64,000 nucleotides of DNA from the NCBI GenBank assembly GCA_037903355.1, contig JBAJFE010000005.1, positions 3,410,001 to 3,474,000 of the forward strand, given 5' to 3'. Position 1 is the first letter of the stretch. Every line of letters begins with the position of its first letter. The notes beneath the pieces were generated by a model that saw only the letters and a list, made by a program, of their open reading frames with translations, made no database searches and was not told the DNA's origin. This stretch comes from Trichuris trichiura (taxonomy: Eukaryota > Nematoda > Enoplea > Trichinellida > Trichuridae). Positions 33,868 through 46,832 of this stretch are shown piece by piece. Made by a program: the position numbers and the translations under genes.

Positions 33868-35340
33868 GGTACGGGACCATAGATTTTCATGTTTGAATTG
33901 TTTTTCCGTATGGAGATTTCCTGAATGTGTAGAAAGTGTTATTCCTTTCCATTTTTTCTTATCGCCAAGTTATTGTCTACGTACCTTTTGAAAAAACGTG
34001 GAGCAATTGGTCTATCCACCGTTTCAAATATTTGTCTTTCAGAACTTTTCATTGAAGATTTCTGCTAAAACAGGCGAAAATGGTCTGCCCATAGGGACTC
34101 CTCTGGCCTGCTTGTAAAACTTGTTATCAAAGAGAAAGTAATTGCCTTCTTGCGTGCAGAAAGACACTAGCTTGATAATACGAAAAAGATTTCATTTAGT
34201 TCTGCCGAGCAGATTTGTATCTGCATTGATGAAATTGTATAACGTCTCGAGAGTACCAGAAATTGGAATACTGAGCAATAGTTTTTTCAAGTCGTAACTA
34301 ACTAGAATATCGTCTGAATCGAAGTGGTAGTTTTGTTTCGTTGACAAAAGTTTTGCTATATTTGACGAAGGACGGTTCCTTATCACTTAATGGTTTAATG
34401 ACCTTTTTTGAATGCCGACTGAGTTCACTTGTAGTACTATTAATTGTGGAGACTGTTGGCCCTAACGGGGGCACCTGGTTTGTTCACTTGTGGAAGACCA
34501 TAGAGCTCAAGGAGTCTGTACTTCGGTGCGAACTTAAGATGCGTTGTTAATTTGGTTTCCTATGTGATGAGAAGAGATCGAAGAGTTTTCTGGAAGTTTC
34601 TGTACGGTCAGTTGGTAAAGGTCGTGTTTAAGATTGCTAGTGTTTAAGATGGCCGTCATATTCTCCATGTTTCGTGGTTCTGCCAAGTAGAACAATCCTA
34701 TTCCCTTTATCTGCTTTGCTTTTAATTCTGTTAGATTGCTTTTTAAGTTGACTTAAGCAGTTTATGTCGTATCGACTTAAGTTAGGAGTGGTATTGAAGC
34801 CATGACCTAAGATTAACGTAGACAAATTACGCTTAATTTGTAAGGCCTTCTGCAGGTCAATAGAAGCTAATCTGTCTTGAACTGAAATAATGATGTCGAA
34901 AAAAGGTGATTTTCTGGGGTTAGCACGAACTTCAGCCCTTTTCCCAGTATATTCTTTTCATTTTCATTTAAAGGGAAGAGGATAAGCTTTATTACCACTT
35001 TATCCAGCTTTAACTCAGCAGTTCGGTGTGGGTTAGTTCTGAAGGAGTTTAAAGATGTCGTCGTGAGCCGAATCTGAAAAGTATCAAATTTTCTTTTTAG
35101 TACCTGTTTTTGCGCAGTGCAATTTCTTGTTATAGCAGAATCAATGTGTGTGACCAGTGCCTCGTCCAGTGTGTTATTTAGCCATCTTCTGAAGAAATGA
35201 ATTGCGTACATGTAATCAGTTCGTATTATTGCCATTTTTGTCTGTGTCATCTTATTGTATATTTTAATAGAGACATTCCAGCTGAGAACAAGATTCCCTT
35301 GCATTGGTCGACCTTCTGACCCAACTTTAACAGGAATCAC
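33868..35340 (-). mobile_element. Penelope-like retroelement, 5' half, pseudogene
   Basis: The minus strand carries the N-terminal region (LILFPLNENEKNILGKGLKF near 35000-34900). Next is LKKQSNRIKSKADKGNRIVL near 34740-34690, then motif A VSYDLKKLLLSIPI near 34290. Motif B FYKQARGVPMGRPFSPVLAE is near 34080. Stops and shifts break it and the palm is lost past about 33950. The TATGGTCCCGTACCAA tag lies at 33893-33868, on the same strand. Confidence 0.82.
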
Positions 35341-35448
35341 TTGGATAAGATTCCATTGTCTATGTATTTCAGCAGAAAGTTTAGTTGTGCTTCTATAAGT
35401 TCCGCTTTAACACTTATGTATTCCAAGTGTCTGACATCTGACAAATCG

Positions 35449-36120
35449 GACCACGTATTGACCCCCTAAGCTCAATGGTTTTCCAAAAGTGCACGAACCG
35501 GGCGTCCAATTATGGTCCACGCTCTCTAGAATTAACAGTACCACAAGCAAACTCAGTCGGTATTTAAAACAGTTCATCAAACTTCTAACTGGTAAAGAAC
35601 CGTGGTTCATCAAAAATAACCAAACTTCGTCAACAAAATACGAAACTGCCACTTAGATTAGTTACTACGTGAAAGAATTATTCCATAGCATTCCATTTGC
35701 AGATAATTTAGAGACTCTACAATCTCCTCAATGCAGATACAAACCTCCTCAGCAGAACTAAATTAAATCCGTTCATATTATCAAGCTAGTGTCTTTATTT
35801 ATGCAAGAAAGCAATTATTTTCTCTTTGATAACAAGTTCTGCAACCAATCCAGCCGTGTCTCTATGGGCAGTTCATGATCCCTTTTCTTAGCAGAGATCT
35901 TCAATGAAAAGTTCTGAAAGGCAAACATTTGAAACGGTGGGTAGACAAATTGCTCCACGCTTTTTCGAAAAGTGCTTAGACGATATCTGCGTAATTATAA
36001 AAAACGAAAAGAAGAACGGTTTTTACACTTTCGGGATATTTCCGTACGAAAAGTACAATTCAAACAGTGGTGCAAAAATGCATCTAAGCATTCCCATCCA
36101 TCCCATCTTCCTTTCTCTAT
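35449..36120 (+). mobile_element. Penelope-like reverse-transcriptase fragment (duplication copy 1)
   Basis: The plus strand reads LNGFPKVHEPGV, SYYVKELFHSIPF (motif A, Asp lost), YFLFDNKFCNQSSRVSMGSS (motif B) and a degenerate palm KCLDDICVII. There are several in-frame stops. Nearly the same fragment recurs at 51651. Confidence 0.8.
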
Positions 36121-36149
36121 CCTGCGTAAAAGAGTTTTGTGGAAGCTTC

Positions 36150-36735
36150 TTTTTCCTCTTTGTTGGTTTGTACACTCTCTTGTACACTTTGATCTTCGAC
36201 AATCACCAAAAGAGCAGATTGGCTTCCGGTAGTGTACAAGAGTACGAGAGTTATTGCCAAAATTTGCCGGATTACGGAGAAAGCAAAAGAGTTTCGTAAA
36301 AAGACGATATGTTTTTGATTTATCAAATACAAGAAAGCTTTTCATTGTGTCGATCATAACAGACTGTGGCAAGTGTTCAAATGTATGGGAGTGCCAGCTC
36401 GTCTTACCTCTTTCGTGAAGAACTTGTACACCAATCAAAGAAGCAGCAGGCAGAACTCTGCGTGGAAGAACGAATTTTTCCGATGTTGAGAAAGTAGCGC
36501 GGCGAAGTTAACCATCTTTAGCTTTCATGCTTATTACATTACGAGAAACGGCAGATTAAAACAACCGAATTGGGGAATGTAAGTCGCACGAAGAAATATT
36601 AATAATTTAAAGTATGCTGATAATATCACGTTACTCGTTGATAATTCAAAATAATTTCGCAGCCTATTCGTGAGCAGTAAAGAGGAGACTGCACTAAGAT
36701 TCTGGAAACTGGCACTTAGAAAATAAATGGAAAGG
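36150..36735 (+). mobile_element. LINE (non-LTR) reverse-transcriptase fragment
   Basis: PKEQIGFR ... IAKICRITEKAKEFRKK ... KYKKAFHCVDHNRLWQVFKC and MGVPARLTSFVKNLYTNQ are hallmark LINE RT segments. They end in RNINNLKYADNITLLVDN, with YADN at 36613-36624 in place of the catalytic YADD. Stops are present. It is fused directly behind the Penelope-like piece. Confidence 0.85.
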
Positions 36736-36929
36736 AATTGGAAACTGCAACAGTGCGTATGCGCGACGTCGCGTTAAGGCGAAACCGCTTCGAGTTTAAA
36801 CGCAGAGTGGCTCAAGTTAAAGCGGCGTCTCACCTTAACGTGACGCTGAAAAAGAAATGTTTTTTACGCCCAAATAGGAAAATTTAACGGTTCGAAACAG
36901 CTTCAAGATAGATCTAACACGCACCGCTT

Positions 36930-38030
36930 TGACATCGTGACAGGACGCCTCGCATGTAAAGTTTAATGCGGGATCAGAATATATCAGCGCCTTCCGGTTT
37001 GACGTTCTAATGGTTTGATGCGCAGGAACGTTTTCCAGCTGCGTTGAGATCGATCGCTGCCCGTCAGTTTCGGTATACGAGTGTTAGACGCAAAGAAACG
37101 TTGTAAAACCGATTAAAGATGGCTCGACCGCTTCCGTTTTGACGTTACCCCTGTTCGACGCCACGTCAAAATGTTACGACATCTGACATTTTGAAATTAC
37201 GCACGTTCTGACGTAACGACGTTTTGACGCCGCGGCGAAGTGGTTCGACACTTGTTGGCTTGACGTTACAACGGTTTGACGTTGCACTGTTTTGACGCCG
37301 CGGCGAAGTGGTTCGACACTTGTTGGCTTGACGTTACAAGGGTTTGACGTTGCACTGTTTTGACGCCGCGGCGAAGTGGTTCGACACTTGTTGGCTTGAC
37401 GTTACAACGGTTTGACGCTGCACTGTTTTGACGCCGCGGCGAAGTGGTTCGCCACTTGTTGGCTTGACGTTACAACGGTTTGACGTTGCACTGTTTTGAC
37501 GCCGCGGCGAAGTGGTTCGCCATTTGTTGGCTTGACGTTACAACGGTTTGACGTTGCACTGTTTTGACGCCGCGGCGAAGTGGTTCGACGCTTGTTGGCT
37601 TGACGTTACAACGGTTTGACGTTGCACTGTTTTGACGCCGCGGCGAAGTGGTTCGACACTTGTTGGCTTGACGTTACAATGGTTTGACGCTGCATTGTTT
37701 TGACGCCGCCCCAAGTGAACCGCCTCCTGCCGTTTTGACGTTGCGCACGTTCTGACTCTATAACGTTTTGACGCCGTGTCGAAGTGGATCTATGGCGGCT
37801 GTTGACGTTGCTAGCGTTTTGACTTTACAATGTTTTGACGCCGCGTCAAGATTATTCGCCGTCTGCTGGTTCGACGCTTCCAACTTTTTGACTTTACAAC
37901 GTTTTGTCGCTGCCTCAAGATTGATCGATGACGGCCGTTTTAGTGTTACCATGGTTTCGACATTAGAACGTTTTGACGCCGCGTCAGGATACATTGGTGC
38001 CTGCCGTTTTGACGTTACATGGTTCTGAAT
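36930..38030. repeat. 68-bp minisatellite with homogenised core
   Basis: Seven consecutive 68-bp units start at 37228, 37296, 37364, 37432, 37500, 37568 and 37636, each beginning CGCCGCGGCGAAGTGGTTCG and nearly identical. Diverged units with 67-69 bp spacing continue on both sides. Units are rich in TTTGACG words and much richer in G+C than the flanks. A minus-strand frame (38144-37758) shows about 22-residue repeats only because the period is near 66. Confidence 0.95.
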
Positions 38031-38850
38031 TTCTGATCCACGTTGCCGCAGAAACTTTGTATGACGCCGGTTAAACGTGGAATAGGCTTTGCCACAATCG
38101 AGAGATGTCGCACCTTCACTGAGCGTCAGTTTGGACACTCTCACGCCCAGGCGGAAACATGTGTCCCCTTAAGGCGGAGTTTTAACCTGACGCTGCGTCA
38201 AGGTGGAGTAGTATACAGCGTCTCAATACGAATAACATTATATTTTAGCCTCCGGAAAGAAAGTTAAACAAAAATGATTAATTTGCGTGAATAAACGTTT
38301 CGAATTCGATTTTGCAGGAGCGAGCGTAAATAATTTGATGACTACATCATGTCACAGCTTTCAAGAAAAGCTATTATTTCTCGGTAAAACAACACGTTTA
38401 TTGAAAAATAACAAGAATGCAAGTAGATGATTTATGACTCAAACTATAACTGAGTCCCCATGATGGGAAGTGAATGTAGGTGTCTTTCAGTTGTAACAAG
38501 TCTCTAACAGCATTCTAAAACGTTAATAACTATTCCGAACAAGTGCATATAAAACTATTTACACTTTGCTTTATCTTTAATATCATCCTTAGTTCTATAC
38601 TTTCACAACCGTAAACAGTTTACTGAACAAGTTAAAGACAGCGGACATCAGATTTTTCCATCACTTTATCCTATTTTATACGATTTTTTCCTTTTTCTCA
38701 TCTTCTTCCGCACATGAGAAAAAAATGTGAAAAACGGACAAATTACATACCATACAAACAGAAAAACCACCAACAGAGAACTTTAAAACACCCGCTTTAA
38801 ACCAAGAAAACGACAGAAGACTCAAGTCACGCGCACAAGTTACATCCATA
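38031..38850. other. Unassigned AT-rich DNA after the minisatellite
   Basis: The TGACG-rich pattern fades by about 38220. The rest is AT-rich with no supported feature. Confidence 0.5.
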
Positions 38851-38854
38851 ACTC

Positions 38855-38995
38855 ACAACCGCTGAAGACGGGTCTCGGTCGACCCGAAAGCTCCGGAGTA
38901 ATTTATCACATTAAACGGAAAAAAGTCCGTAAAAAACTTTGCATTATGAAAACATACGCTCCCGTACCAAGAAACCACATTTTCAACATTAAATC
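38855..38995 (+). repeat. Single arm of the hammerhead-like fold-back family
   Basis: CAACCGCTGAAGACGGGTCT, then CGGTCGACCCGAAAGCTCCG, then a short spacer and the ATGAAAACATACGCTCCCG tag. Here GGGTC/GACCC pairs perfectly. The mirror arm is missing. Confidence 0.8.
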
Positions 38996-38999
38996 ATAA

Positions 39000-41385
39000 A
39001 ACAACGAACATTACACATCGCTTTTGTACTTTTTAATGAAAAGTGAAAGGCACGCTAATGGCTGTTTCAATAATACGAGCAGGAAAGACTGGACATCTAA
39101 AGTCAATTAACCTACATGAAGGCAAAAACATAAGTAAAGAAGGATAGAGAGGAGTTGTTCTGTGAACACTGCATTCTGTGCGCCTGATTTCAAAAATCGT
39201 TTACGTCAAACGAGCAACCTTTTTCCGCAAGAAAACAATGGAAACGAAGGGGTAGTTATAAGCATATAATAAATTAACAATGCTGACACACTATTCTTAT
39301 CATTCGTTACATGCCGTGTTTATCACTGTGCATCTACAGGTTGTCACTTACCCGTTCTTGATAGATTAATCCAAAACATCTTTATTTGGGCTGTTCTGAC
39401 CATTGTCTTCAAACTCTACTTACTAGCTAACTAATAAAACGATATCGCGACTCTATTCCTCGTTTACGTTTCCTGACCGACGACATTCATAACTGAACAG
39501 CGAAGCTGACACGTCTCCGCACTGTCTTCGATAACAAATTTTTGAAAATAGGTGATCTGCTAAAACGGTTTGCTCAAAAGAAAAATAATGCCACGAATGT
39601 TTTCTACGTGCACACTTTTCACTCAATGTAGTTCTGATTGTCAGCGACACACTGTGATGGGCGCAGAGGGGAGAAAACCTTAAAAAACGTCCATTCACGC
39701 TACACTAAAGCAATATGATTTTTCAATGGAAAGGTACTTTATTCCTTTTGCAGAAAGTTCCATGTTAAAAATGATCAACTTCAAGTGTTCATTAATAGTC
39801 GTGGAAAAGAACAGAATATGATTATCCGTCAGTATCATCTTACGTCAAAGAATAGATGACTACTTCGCTTTTACGAAATGGAGGAATTGGAATAAGCACA
39901 TAACGATGACTTTTTTTCATATTTGCCGCATTATTAGTGCTTTGCCACATGTATAGAAAATTTAATTTTTCTGCTAAAACGAATCTTTTCGTTAATCTGT
40001 TAGTCAAGTTAGGGTTATGGATAGTATTTAATGCTTGAAACATGATGAACCTGTTTGATGTCCTAAAATAATAGTAGTAACAAAAAGTATGATCCGACTT
40101 TGTTCCCACCCGTAGTCTGAGTGTAAAAAAAGAAAACGAGCGAACTCAACATAGCCTAACAATGAGAGTTCTACGCTGCATTTGAAATAGTGAAAAAATG
40201 TTTATTCGTGAGCCTACGTCGAGCAGCCTTTGCATTCATTCAGTCAAATCAATGCAAAATGTTATTACTTTCACGATTCGGTCCCAACCACTGATTATTT
40301 AATTACATGAAAAAAAAGATTTATTTTCAACACTGATGACGGTACCATACAAGTCCTGAATGCGCTATACTTGTTTCGAAGTATACAGTTTCTTGCATAA
40401 TTTCTTGCCTGAACAAACATAAAAAATTGTGCGGTGTTGCAGCAAGGTATGGATTCCCTTACACACAATCTGAACAACTCGTTGTTTTTATTGCGATGAT
40501 CTTGAGCACTGGTTCCTTTATAACGGGTCTGAAGATTTTCGTGACGAATTTCTCGTACGGTGTTTTGTCTTTCCCGTTGTTGGTTTCTGAAATAAATCAA
40601 AGCAAATGCCCTACCAACGGATGGATGAGCAGTTATTAAGGAAAATCGGAGATTAACGTTTAAGTTTGTTAGAATTAATAGAAAAGTTTCATTTCAAGTG
40701 TAGAAATTACGCGACACGTTGAAGTTTCTTACGATACAACTGGTAGGATTCTGAGAAGACATCTGCAAATGTCAATTCTCAAAAGAACTTAGCACACCAA
40801 AACTCTTTCGCTGTTTGAAAAAAAAAGCATTGAAAGCAGATTAAATTGTTCTGTCGCTGGAGTCGAATGAAAATTTTGTCCAGTGCCATATGACTGCGGA
40901 TGAGTTGCCAATTATTGCGATCAGCTAAGCCTGAAGAAAAACAGGATGCGGAAACACGTTATCTCAAACAGCAGTGAAGTTACGTATACAGAATTGTCTG
41001 CCAGAAAAGTTCCAGCTATAAATTGTTTGTACGAAAAAGAAATCGTAACTAATAGACTATACGGAGCGAAACGCCATTACTCAGTATTCTCTAATCACAC
41101 GAAGAAGGTAAAGAGAAACAGTAAGGAAAAGGTGAGACGAAAAATAATGTTTTTGAAAGACGACGTAACAGTGCACTGGAATAGCAACTTCCGCGACAAT
41201 CTTTTTCGTGAAGGATTCAGCTTAACAGTTGACATCTATCATCTTGCGACTATGTTTCCTATTAGAAACGCTGTTGGTGAATGAGCTGCTATCAGGTATA
41301 AGGAGCCGTGTTCTGCCTGATGGTAAAAAGCTGCTCTTACCTATTTAAACAAACTGACATTTTGATATAAGAAATGCGTTGAAAA
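39000..41385. other. AT-rich DNA present only in duplication copy 1
   Basis: Near 40606-40632 the sequence CCCTACCAACGGATGGATGAGCA relates to the 89-bp terminal repeats at 25.0 and 25.9 kb. 41100-41210 matches the minus strand of 31820-31945. A 112-codon frame at 40946-41284 has no recognisable domain. Confidence 0.5.
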
Positions 41386-42078
41386 TGAAGTAAGCACAAA
41401 AACAGCACAGCGCAAAATCTCTTGGAAACTGCGAAGGGTGGAAACGTTTGGGTACCACTATTCCTTTAAGAATTTACATTTAAAACATATGAAAAAGAAC
41501 GTTTTAATTAACTTTCGATTTATTTTTTACGTTTACAACCTATCACGCGAATAAATCATTTAAACATTAGCGCTAACTGGGACTAAAAAACCGGTTTGAA
41601 GAAGAATTTAAAAGTGTAAAGAAAAGAAAACAGTTTACTTACTTTGTCTTCAGGAACGTCGATATTAACGAAATTCGTCATGTTCGTGCCCCTTTGCGAG
41701 AATTAATTACACGTATTCTGTCGTTTCGCCATATTTAATAATTTTCTACAACTTGCGGTATAACGTTCCCTGAAAGAAAAATGAAAGTGTCGACTTTGCA
41801 GCAGCGCATTCTTCATTTTGTTACTCTACTGAAAAAATAAGGAAGATTGCAAAGACACTTTGCCGAATTATTCGTACTTTCTGACAGTAAGGTTAAAATA
41901 TAGAGCTGTACTTCACCGTTGAGCTCTGCGACAAACGAAGACTAAAAAGTGGAGCAAACTGATACCATACAGTGAGAATGTAATAGTATAAAAGGTAAGC
42001 GTAAATTAAAAATGTAACTTACCAACTTTTTTGATCATTTTAAAAAACTGATACATAGAGGAATATTGCGATATTTTA

Positions 42079-42665
42079 ACATTTCTTGTAAAATTTTTGC
42101 AGTTTTCAACCCGTTCTTTGAAATAACGTTTATTGCAGAAACGTTTAGCGCGAAGCTTACAGGTCAAATCGAGGCCTGTCAATAGCTCAATGCGGGTCAG
42201 TCTTCATGTTAGCAAGTCACTTCATCCAACCAACTTCGGCACAGACCTCAGCAGTCAGCTCTGTCTTGAGCCATCGGACCTTGGCCCTACCTGGTCAGTG
42301 AGACGGTGCAGCGAGCACCCACCCGACCTTTCATGACAGCGACAACACTAACAAAAGAGCGATAACGAGCAAACCAGCCATTTATACCTGTCTGTTTTTA
42401 AACAAATGGGTTTTAAACTGTCAACTTTTCCTTGTCCCTGCTTTCTTTCTTCTGCACCTTTCGTTGCCCTCTTTGTTTCTTGTGCCCGAGTGTTCATGAA
42501 GTCGCTTGCTACCATTAGGACCGCCCCGATGGGTGGCACATATAGCGCTGATGACAAGTCTCAATTGGCCCGAAAGTTTCGCACTTAACGTTTATGCAAT
42601 AAACGTTAGTTTAAAAAACAGGCTGAAAAACCGCAAAAATTTTACAAGAAACGTTTGTAAAAGCC
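42079..42665. repeat. Inverted-repeat element with hammerhead-like core (copy 1)
   Basis: Imperfect arms at about 42079-42137 and 42595-42665 share AAACGTT, GCAAAAATTTTACAAGAAA and neighbouring blocks in opposite orientation. Near the right arm, GCTGATGACAAGTCTC and GGCCCGAAAG (from 42547) resemble the fold-back core of 26.2 kb. A CATATA lies just before it. Confidence 0.55.
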
Positions 42666-43189
42666 CACGCATTATGGAGAAATAAGAAAGAAAAAACAGG
42701 ATGGTACATACTTTACTTTCAGGATTGTCCTAATGTGCAATGTGTTGTTCTCTTCTGACTGGATAAAAATAAGCGCTTTGTCTACGCCATCTCTACATTA
42801 CCAATGGACAGTCAAATTTCGAATAAGTTCTTAGCAGCTGTCTACTGTTCAGTTCTATCGGTCATGCACAGATCTGTCACGTAAGATAATTTTTTCTCAC
42901 AAAACGTTTAACTTACAGATAAAGCATGTAAACATTGGCATCGTTATTTGTTCACTTCATTGAATGGACGGTTTCCTTCATGAATGACGCTTTCAGCTGG
43001 GCGACGTGTTCTCCAATAGCGCTTTTGTAGGCAAACATTTGATTTGTTTGCCATAAACGGAATTGCAGAAAAGATTTCGCGCAACTACAACTTATGCTCA
43101 AGTTTCACGCAAACAAACTTGAGTGCGACTGGCAGTAAGCGTTGCTTTCGCGTATGTGCTGTGCAGAGAGCCCATATAAGTTACATTAG

Positions 43190-43440
43190 AATACGCGGTT
43201 ACGTGCAATGACTGAAAAAGATATTAAACGAATTGTTATATTTACTTTTTCTTCCGCAACGTCGAAAATGCCATTGCGGTCTATGATGCTCCAACGTAGT
43301 CGTTGATATTGCCTCGTTCGTCTGTTCAGCATTATCGCAGCGGCTTTAGTGTACGGAGCTGGTTGCTGAAATTGGGTCAAATGAAGATAAAATTATCATT
43401 GGATGATAATATTTCTATTTGCGGATCCAGTCAACGGCAG
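43190..43440 (-). repeat. Dispersed repeat related to 30120-30290 (copy 1)
   Basis: The minus strand reads LNRRTRQYQRLRWSIID...FDVAEE, aligned with the 30.2-kb copy and with 54480-54660. Shared upstream flanks include TTATCTTCATTTGACCCA. Confidence 0.6.
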
Positions 43441-44506
43441 TACCTCCACTAGTTTTGTCGGCAATATCAATCGGTAATACGTGACGATACTGTGTAATGA
43501 AGTGCGACTAGCGAAACAAAGGGAGGGACGATTTACTGTAACTCAAGACATGCTGAGTGTTTGGCATGGGTAGCAGAATGGAGCGTATCAAATGGTAATA
43601 CGTGACAATACGGTGTAATGAAATGTTATCAGCGATGCTTATGCCCCTATTTGCTTTACCTCCTAAAACGCTCTAATGAGTATTTACTTAACAGTGATTT
43701 CTCGCAATGAAATGATCATTCTTGCCCAAGTCGGTCTTTAATCAGGAGACCTTATCTACATTTGATTAGTTGCCATCGGCTTATCGCTAAACACGTAGAT
43801 TATGTACCGATAAAATTAAAAGATGTCTGAAATTCGTCACGCTACTAGTTGATTAGATTAAGCGGTAAACATTTTTTAACGTAACTCATTGATTTCCACT
43901 CGGTTGGTTAAAAGAATAATTCGAAATATTTTAAAACACTTGCAGTGACAAAAAAGAAGAGAGGTTTGGGAGACATCTGGATCTCATTACAAAATTGAAC
44001 AGTTCGTACTGTTCGTCAACTAGAAGCTTTTACGCTGAAGTAACTTAATGTTGAAAGATACAGTTTGTATGTGCGGGCTGCGATTTGACGTCGTAGAAAT
44101 AAATACCAAAAAGCATTTTAACACTGTAATTTGATTGTACAAATTAAAAGCAAGAAAGCCTTCAACAGTAACCTGTTTTATCCGCGTTAACAGTTTAGCT
44201 TAAGGCTGAAAATAGAGACAGTAAAGCTGTTTTCCTAACTCATGCTTGAACCAAAGTGACAGCTTGGAAAGAAATTGCTTCCTTCTGGCACCATGACTTG
44301 ACTCACTGCACATTTTAGCTTTTTCCATTACGATACTACTTAGGTTGGATGTTTCGACTATTTCAAGACACAATTTGGCTGCAAAATTTCAACTGCATTA
44401 GTAGGTGAATTTCGTAAAACTATGCAACCAAGTTTAGTCCAACATTTAAAAACCAAACGAATCAGCGCAAAGTTCCTCTCTTGCAAACGTTCCTTACGCT
44501 TTCAGA

Positions 44507-44518
44507 CCCCCCCCCCCC
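44507..44518. repeat. Run of 12 C
   Basis: Homopolymer present only in duplication copy 1; copy 2 has ordinary sequence at the matching place (about 55520). Confidence 0.9.
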
Positions 44519-46592
44519 ATTTTTACTCTAGCAATAGCCGCAAACAATCACATCAACATGGTTAAGTTATCCACATTATCTCTATAACAACATGTGCCTA
44601 AACGTAAAAAAAATACTACTTCCTTTAAAACAACTAATGCTTCCATTTCACAGCGCCACAATCTTCATCAGAAGTAAACAACATTGCAACCATTCCGCTG
44701 CCAACGAAAGAACATAAAATCATTTCCGTTACGAATTTTCGGGACCTGTATAGTTGGAATTTTCTCACTATTCCAACCGCATCCCGAAACCAATATGCAT
44801 GCAAATTTATATCGCCTGTTACTGGACATGATACATAAATTGAAAAGGAAATAAAAGCGCCTATTTGCACGGGGACAAGAAAAAGTGAAAATTGCAACTC
44901 AGGAAAAGAAATTGAAACAGTTTAGTGACAAACCCTGTAAACCAATCGAATGTTCGAGCCCGCGGAGGTTAATATCCAATTTTCGAAGTAAAACATTTCA
45001 AATGAAACTTTTTGCGGCTTTCACCGTAAAACATTTCAATGAATCAATCGTATAAGTGGCAGTAGTCCCTGAATTTTAGTACCTTACGCAATGCCTGAGT
45101 GTTTTAAAAACGCTAATGTTTGGTCAGGGACAGGAGCATTTTGTCGTGTGTGAAGCTGTTCTTAAGGAATGTACCGTTGGAACAAGTACGAAAACCATTA
45201 ATGACTGCTGAGATAGGTCACGAACACACTCGAAAGCAGCGGACAGAAACTAGAAGTTTTCGCACCTGCGCCAACAGGACGCATTCCATAAGAACAGCTT
45301 GACACAAGACGAATCCCTAAGCGTTAGACCTTACCTAAAACGTTACCAGTTACCAGAATACCATAATGTATGGTTGGAAACAGAACTGGTGTCAGCGATT
45401 TTACATGTATACCGAACGAGAAACTCAAATCGTGTACCAATACACTAAAGCACGATGGTCATTGTAACTCATCTGGGAAACACGCATTTTAGCAACATAA
45501 AAACAACTTGATGTAGTACCCTGTCGATGCATACTAAGAAAGTCAACTAGGAATACGGTTTCCCATAGAAAGCATTTGCAATTGCCATGCCTGAGAAGCA
45601 GTTGCAAGATAAATGAATCCTACACTACTCACTGTTATAAAAACAAAACCACGAACGCATTCTACAATAAAAAACGAGAACAAAAAGGCAATCAAACTTT
45701 GTCTCCGCATTCCATTTTAACGGGAAATTTCTGGGGAGCGGTAGTTTAATTGAAGCAAGCACAATACTCAATCCTGAATTTAGGCAGTCTGCGCAAAAGC
45801 ATTTCTTGAAAGCTGAACAGTCATTATTGAAGGCTTTGAGACCATTGAGTGCTTTGCTACCTGGGACAGAACGTCGAGAGATCTGCTTGAGCAATTTGCA
45901 CCACGCTCAATGGAAAAAATTCGTTGCCTATATGCTACCAAGAACAACTGCTGCTATTTTGACACTTATATTAAGAGAAGCTTCCATGCAATCACACTCA
46001 AAGAAGTCAAAAAAGCACCGTAACAGCAAACGATTTCAGCAAAAGTGTAAATGCCATGATCAATTCATTGGCAGCAAATGCCTAGCTGAATATTTACATC
46101 AAATCGCAGAATATTTCAAAGGTTCAGATAGATCTTCCAAAATGACAGTTACATTCCCAGAAGAACTTTCCAACTCAGGAAATTAAGAGATTTTGGACTC
46201 TTAGGAATTACATTCAGCTCTGTATGTAATCAACGTTGGCTATATGGGTTTACTTTAGGTTGGCATTTTGCAAACGACAACAGCGCAGTTAGCTAACACA
46301 AAACGGTCAATTAACGAACCCTACGGAGTGAGTGCAGTTCACCGGGTAATCTGCTAACCCTGTGCAGCGAAATATGCCAATGAACAAACTATCCCTTATT
46401 GCAGAAGTAATGCTTCCTCTGAAGGTTTACAAATTACAGAAAGTGATGAACGCACAATAAGCTGTGCACTGCACTGTCAACAGAACAACGCATAATTAAC
46501 AGGCTGCACAAACAGACACACCCCATCCTGCATCCTCAACGGCAACATATACGCGCCAAGACTCATCCAGCGATCAAATTGAATTCTTCACA

Positions 46593-46832
46593 ATGAACGC
46601 ACTATGGGTTCCACTTTTTATTCTCTTCGTCGTGTGCGAAACATTTGAAGCCTATACCATGTCAGAAGAGAGATGGACAATTACTAAGGTAATTGCTGTT
46701 AGGCCAAATGCATCTAGCATTAAGAAAGGTGTAGGAACTCTCATTCTTCTGGCAATCAAAATTATTGCAAGTGAACAATATAGCGACAGGGTTGATCTAG
46801 GTTCCAGTTATACTCTATTATACGAGTACTGA
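46593..46832 (+). CDS. Small secreted-protein candidate, copy 1
   Basis: 79 codons. The N terminus MNALWVPLFILFVVCETFEA is a textbook-like signal peptide with cleavage expected near FEA. The mature part (about 59 residues) has no cysteine and no known domain. The duplication partner at 57583 keeps the ATG, the hydrophobic start, VIAVRPNA.SIKK and DLGSS, and all indels between the two are multiples of three. However, replacement changes outnumber silent ones, so selection on coding is not shown. A GTAATT after codon 32 could also be a donor. No expression evidence. Confidence 0.35.
   Translation: MNALWVPLFILFVVCETFEAYTMSEERWTITKVIAVRPNASSIKKGVGTLILLAIKIIASEQYSDRVDLGSSYTLLYEY

Noticed and set aside
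36930..38030. Possible CRISPR array
   Set aside because: Units are contiguous 68-bp tandem repeats without unique spacers, and the DNA is eukaryotic.
37758..38144. Minus-strand frame with 22-residue repeats (AASKRCKVKTL-like)
   Set aside because: It lies in the degenerate edge of the 68-bp minisatellite; the period near 66-69 makes a repeat-like translation without a gene.
40946..41284. 112-codon plus-strand frame
   Set aside because: It overlaps a dispersed repeat also found on the minus strand near 31820-31945, where the frame is not kept.
45806..46186. 126-codon plus-strand frame with a Lys/His-rich middle
   Set aside because: The duplication partner near 56780-57170 has stops and frameshifts across the same stretch, so the frame is probably chance.
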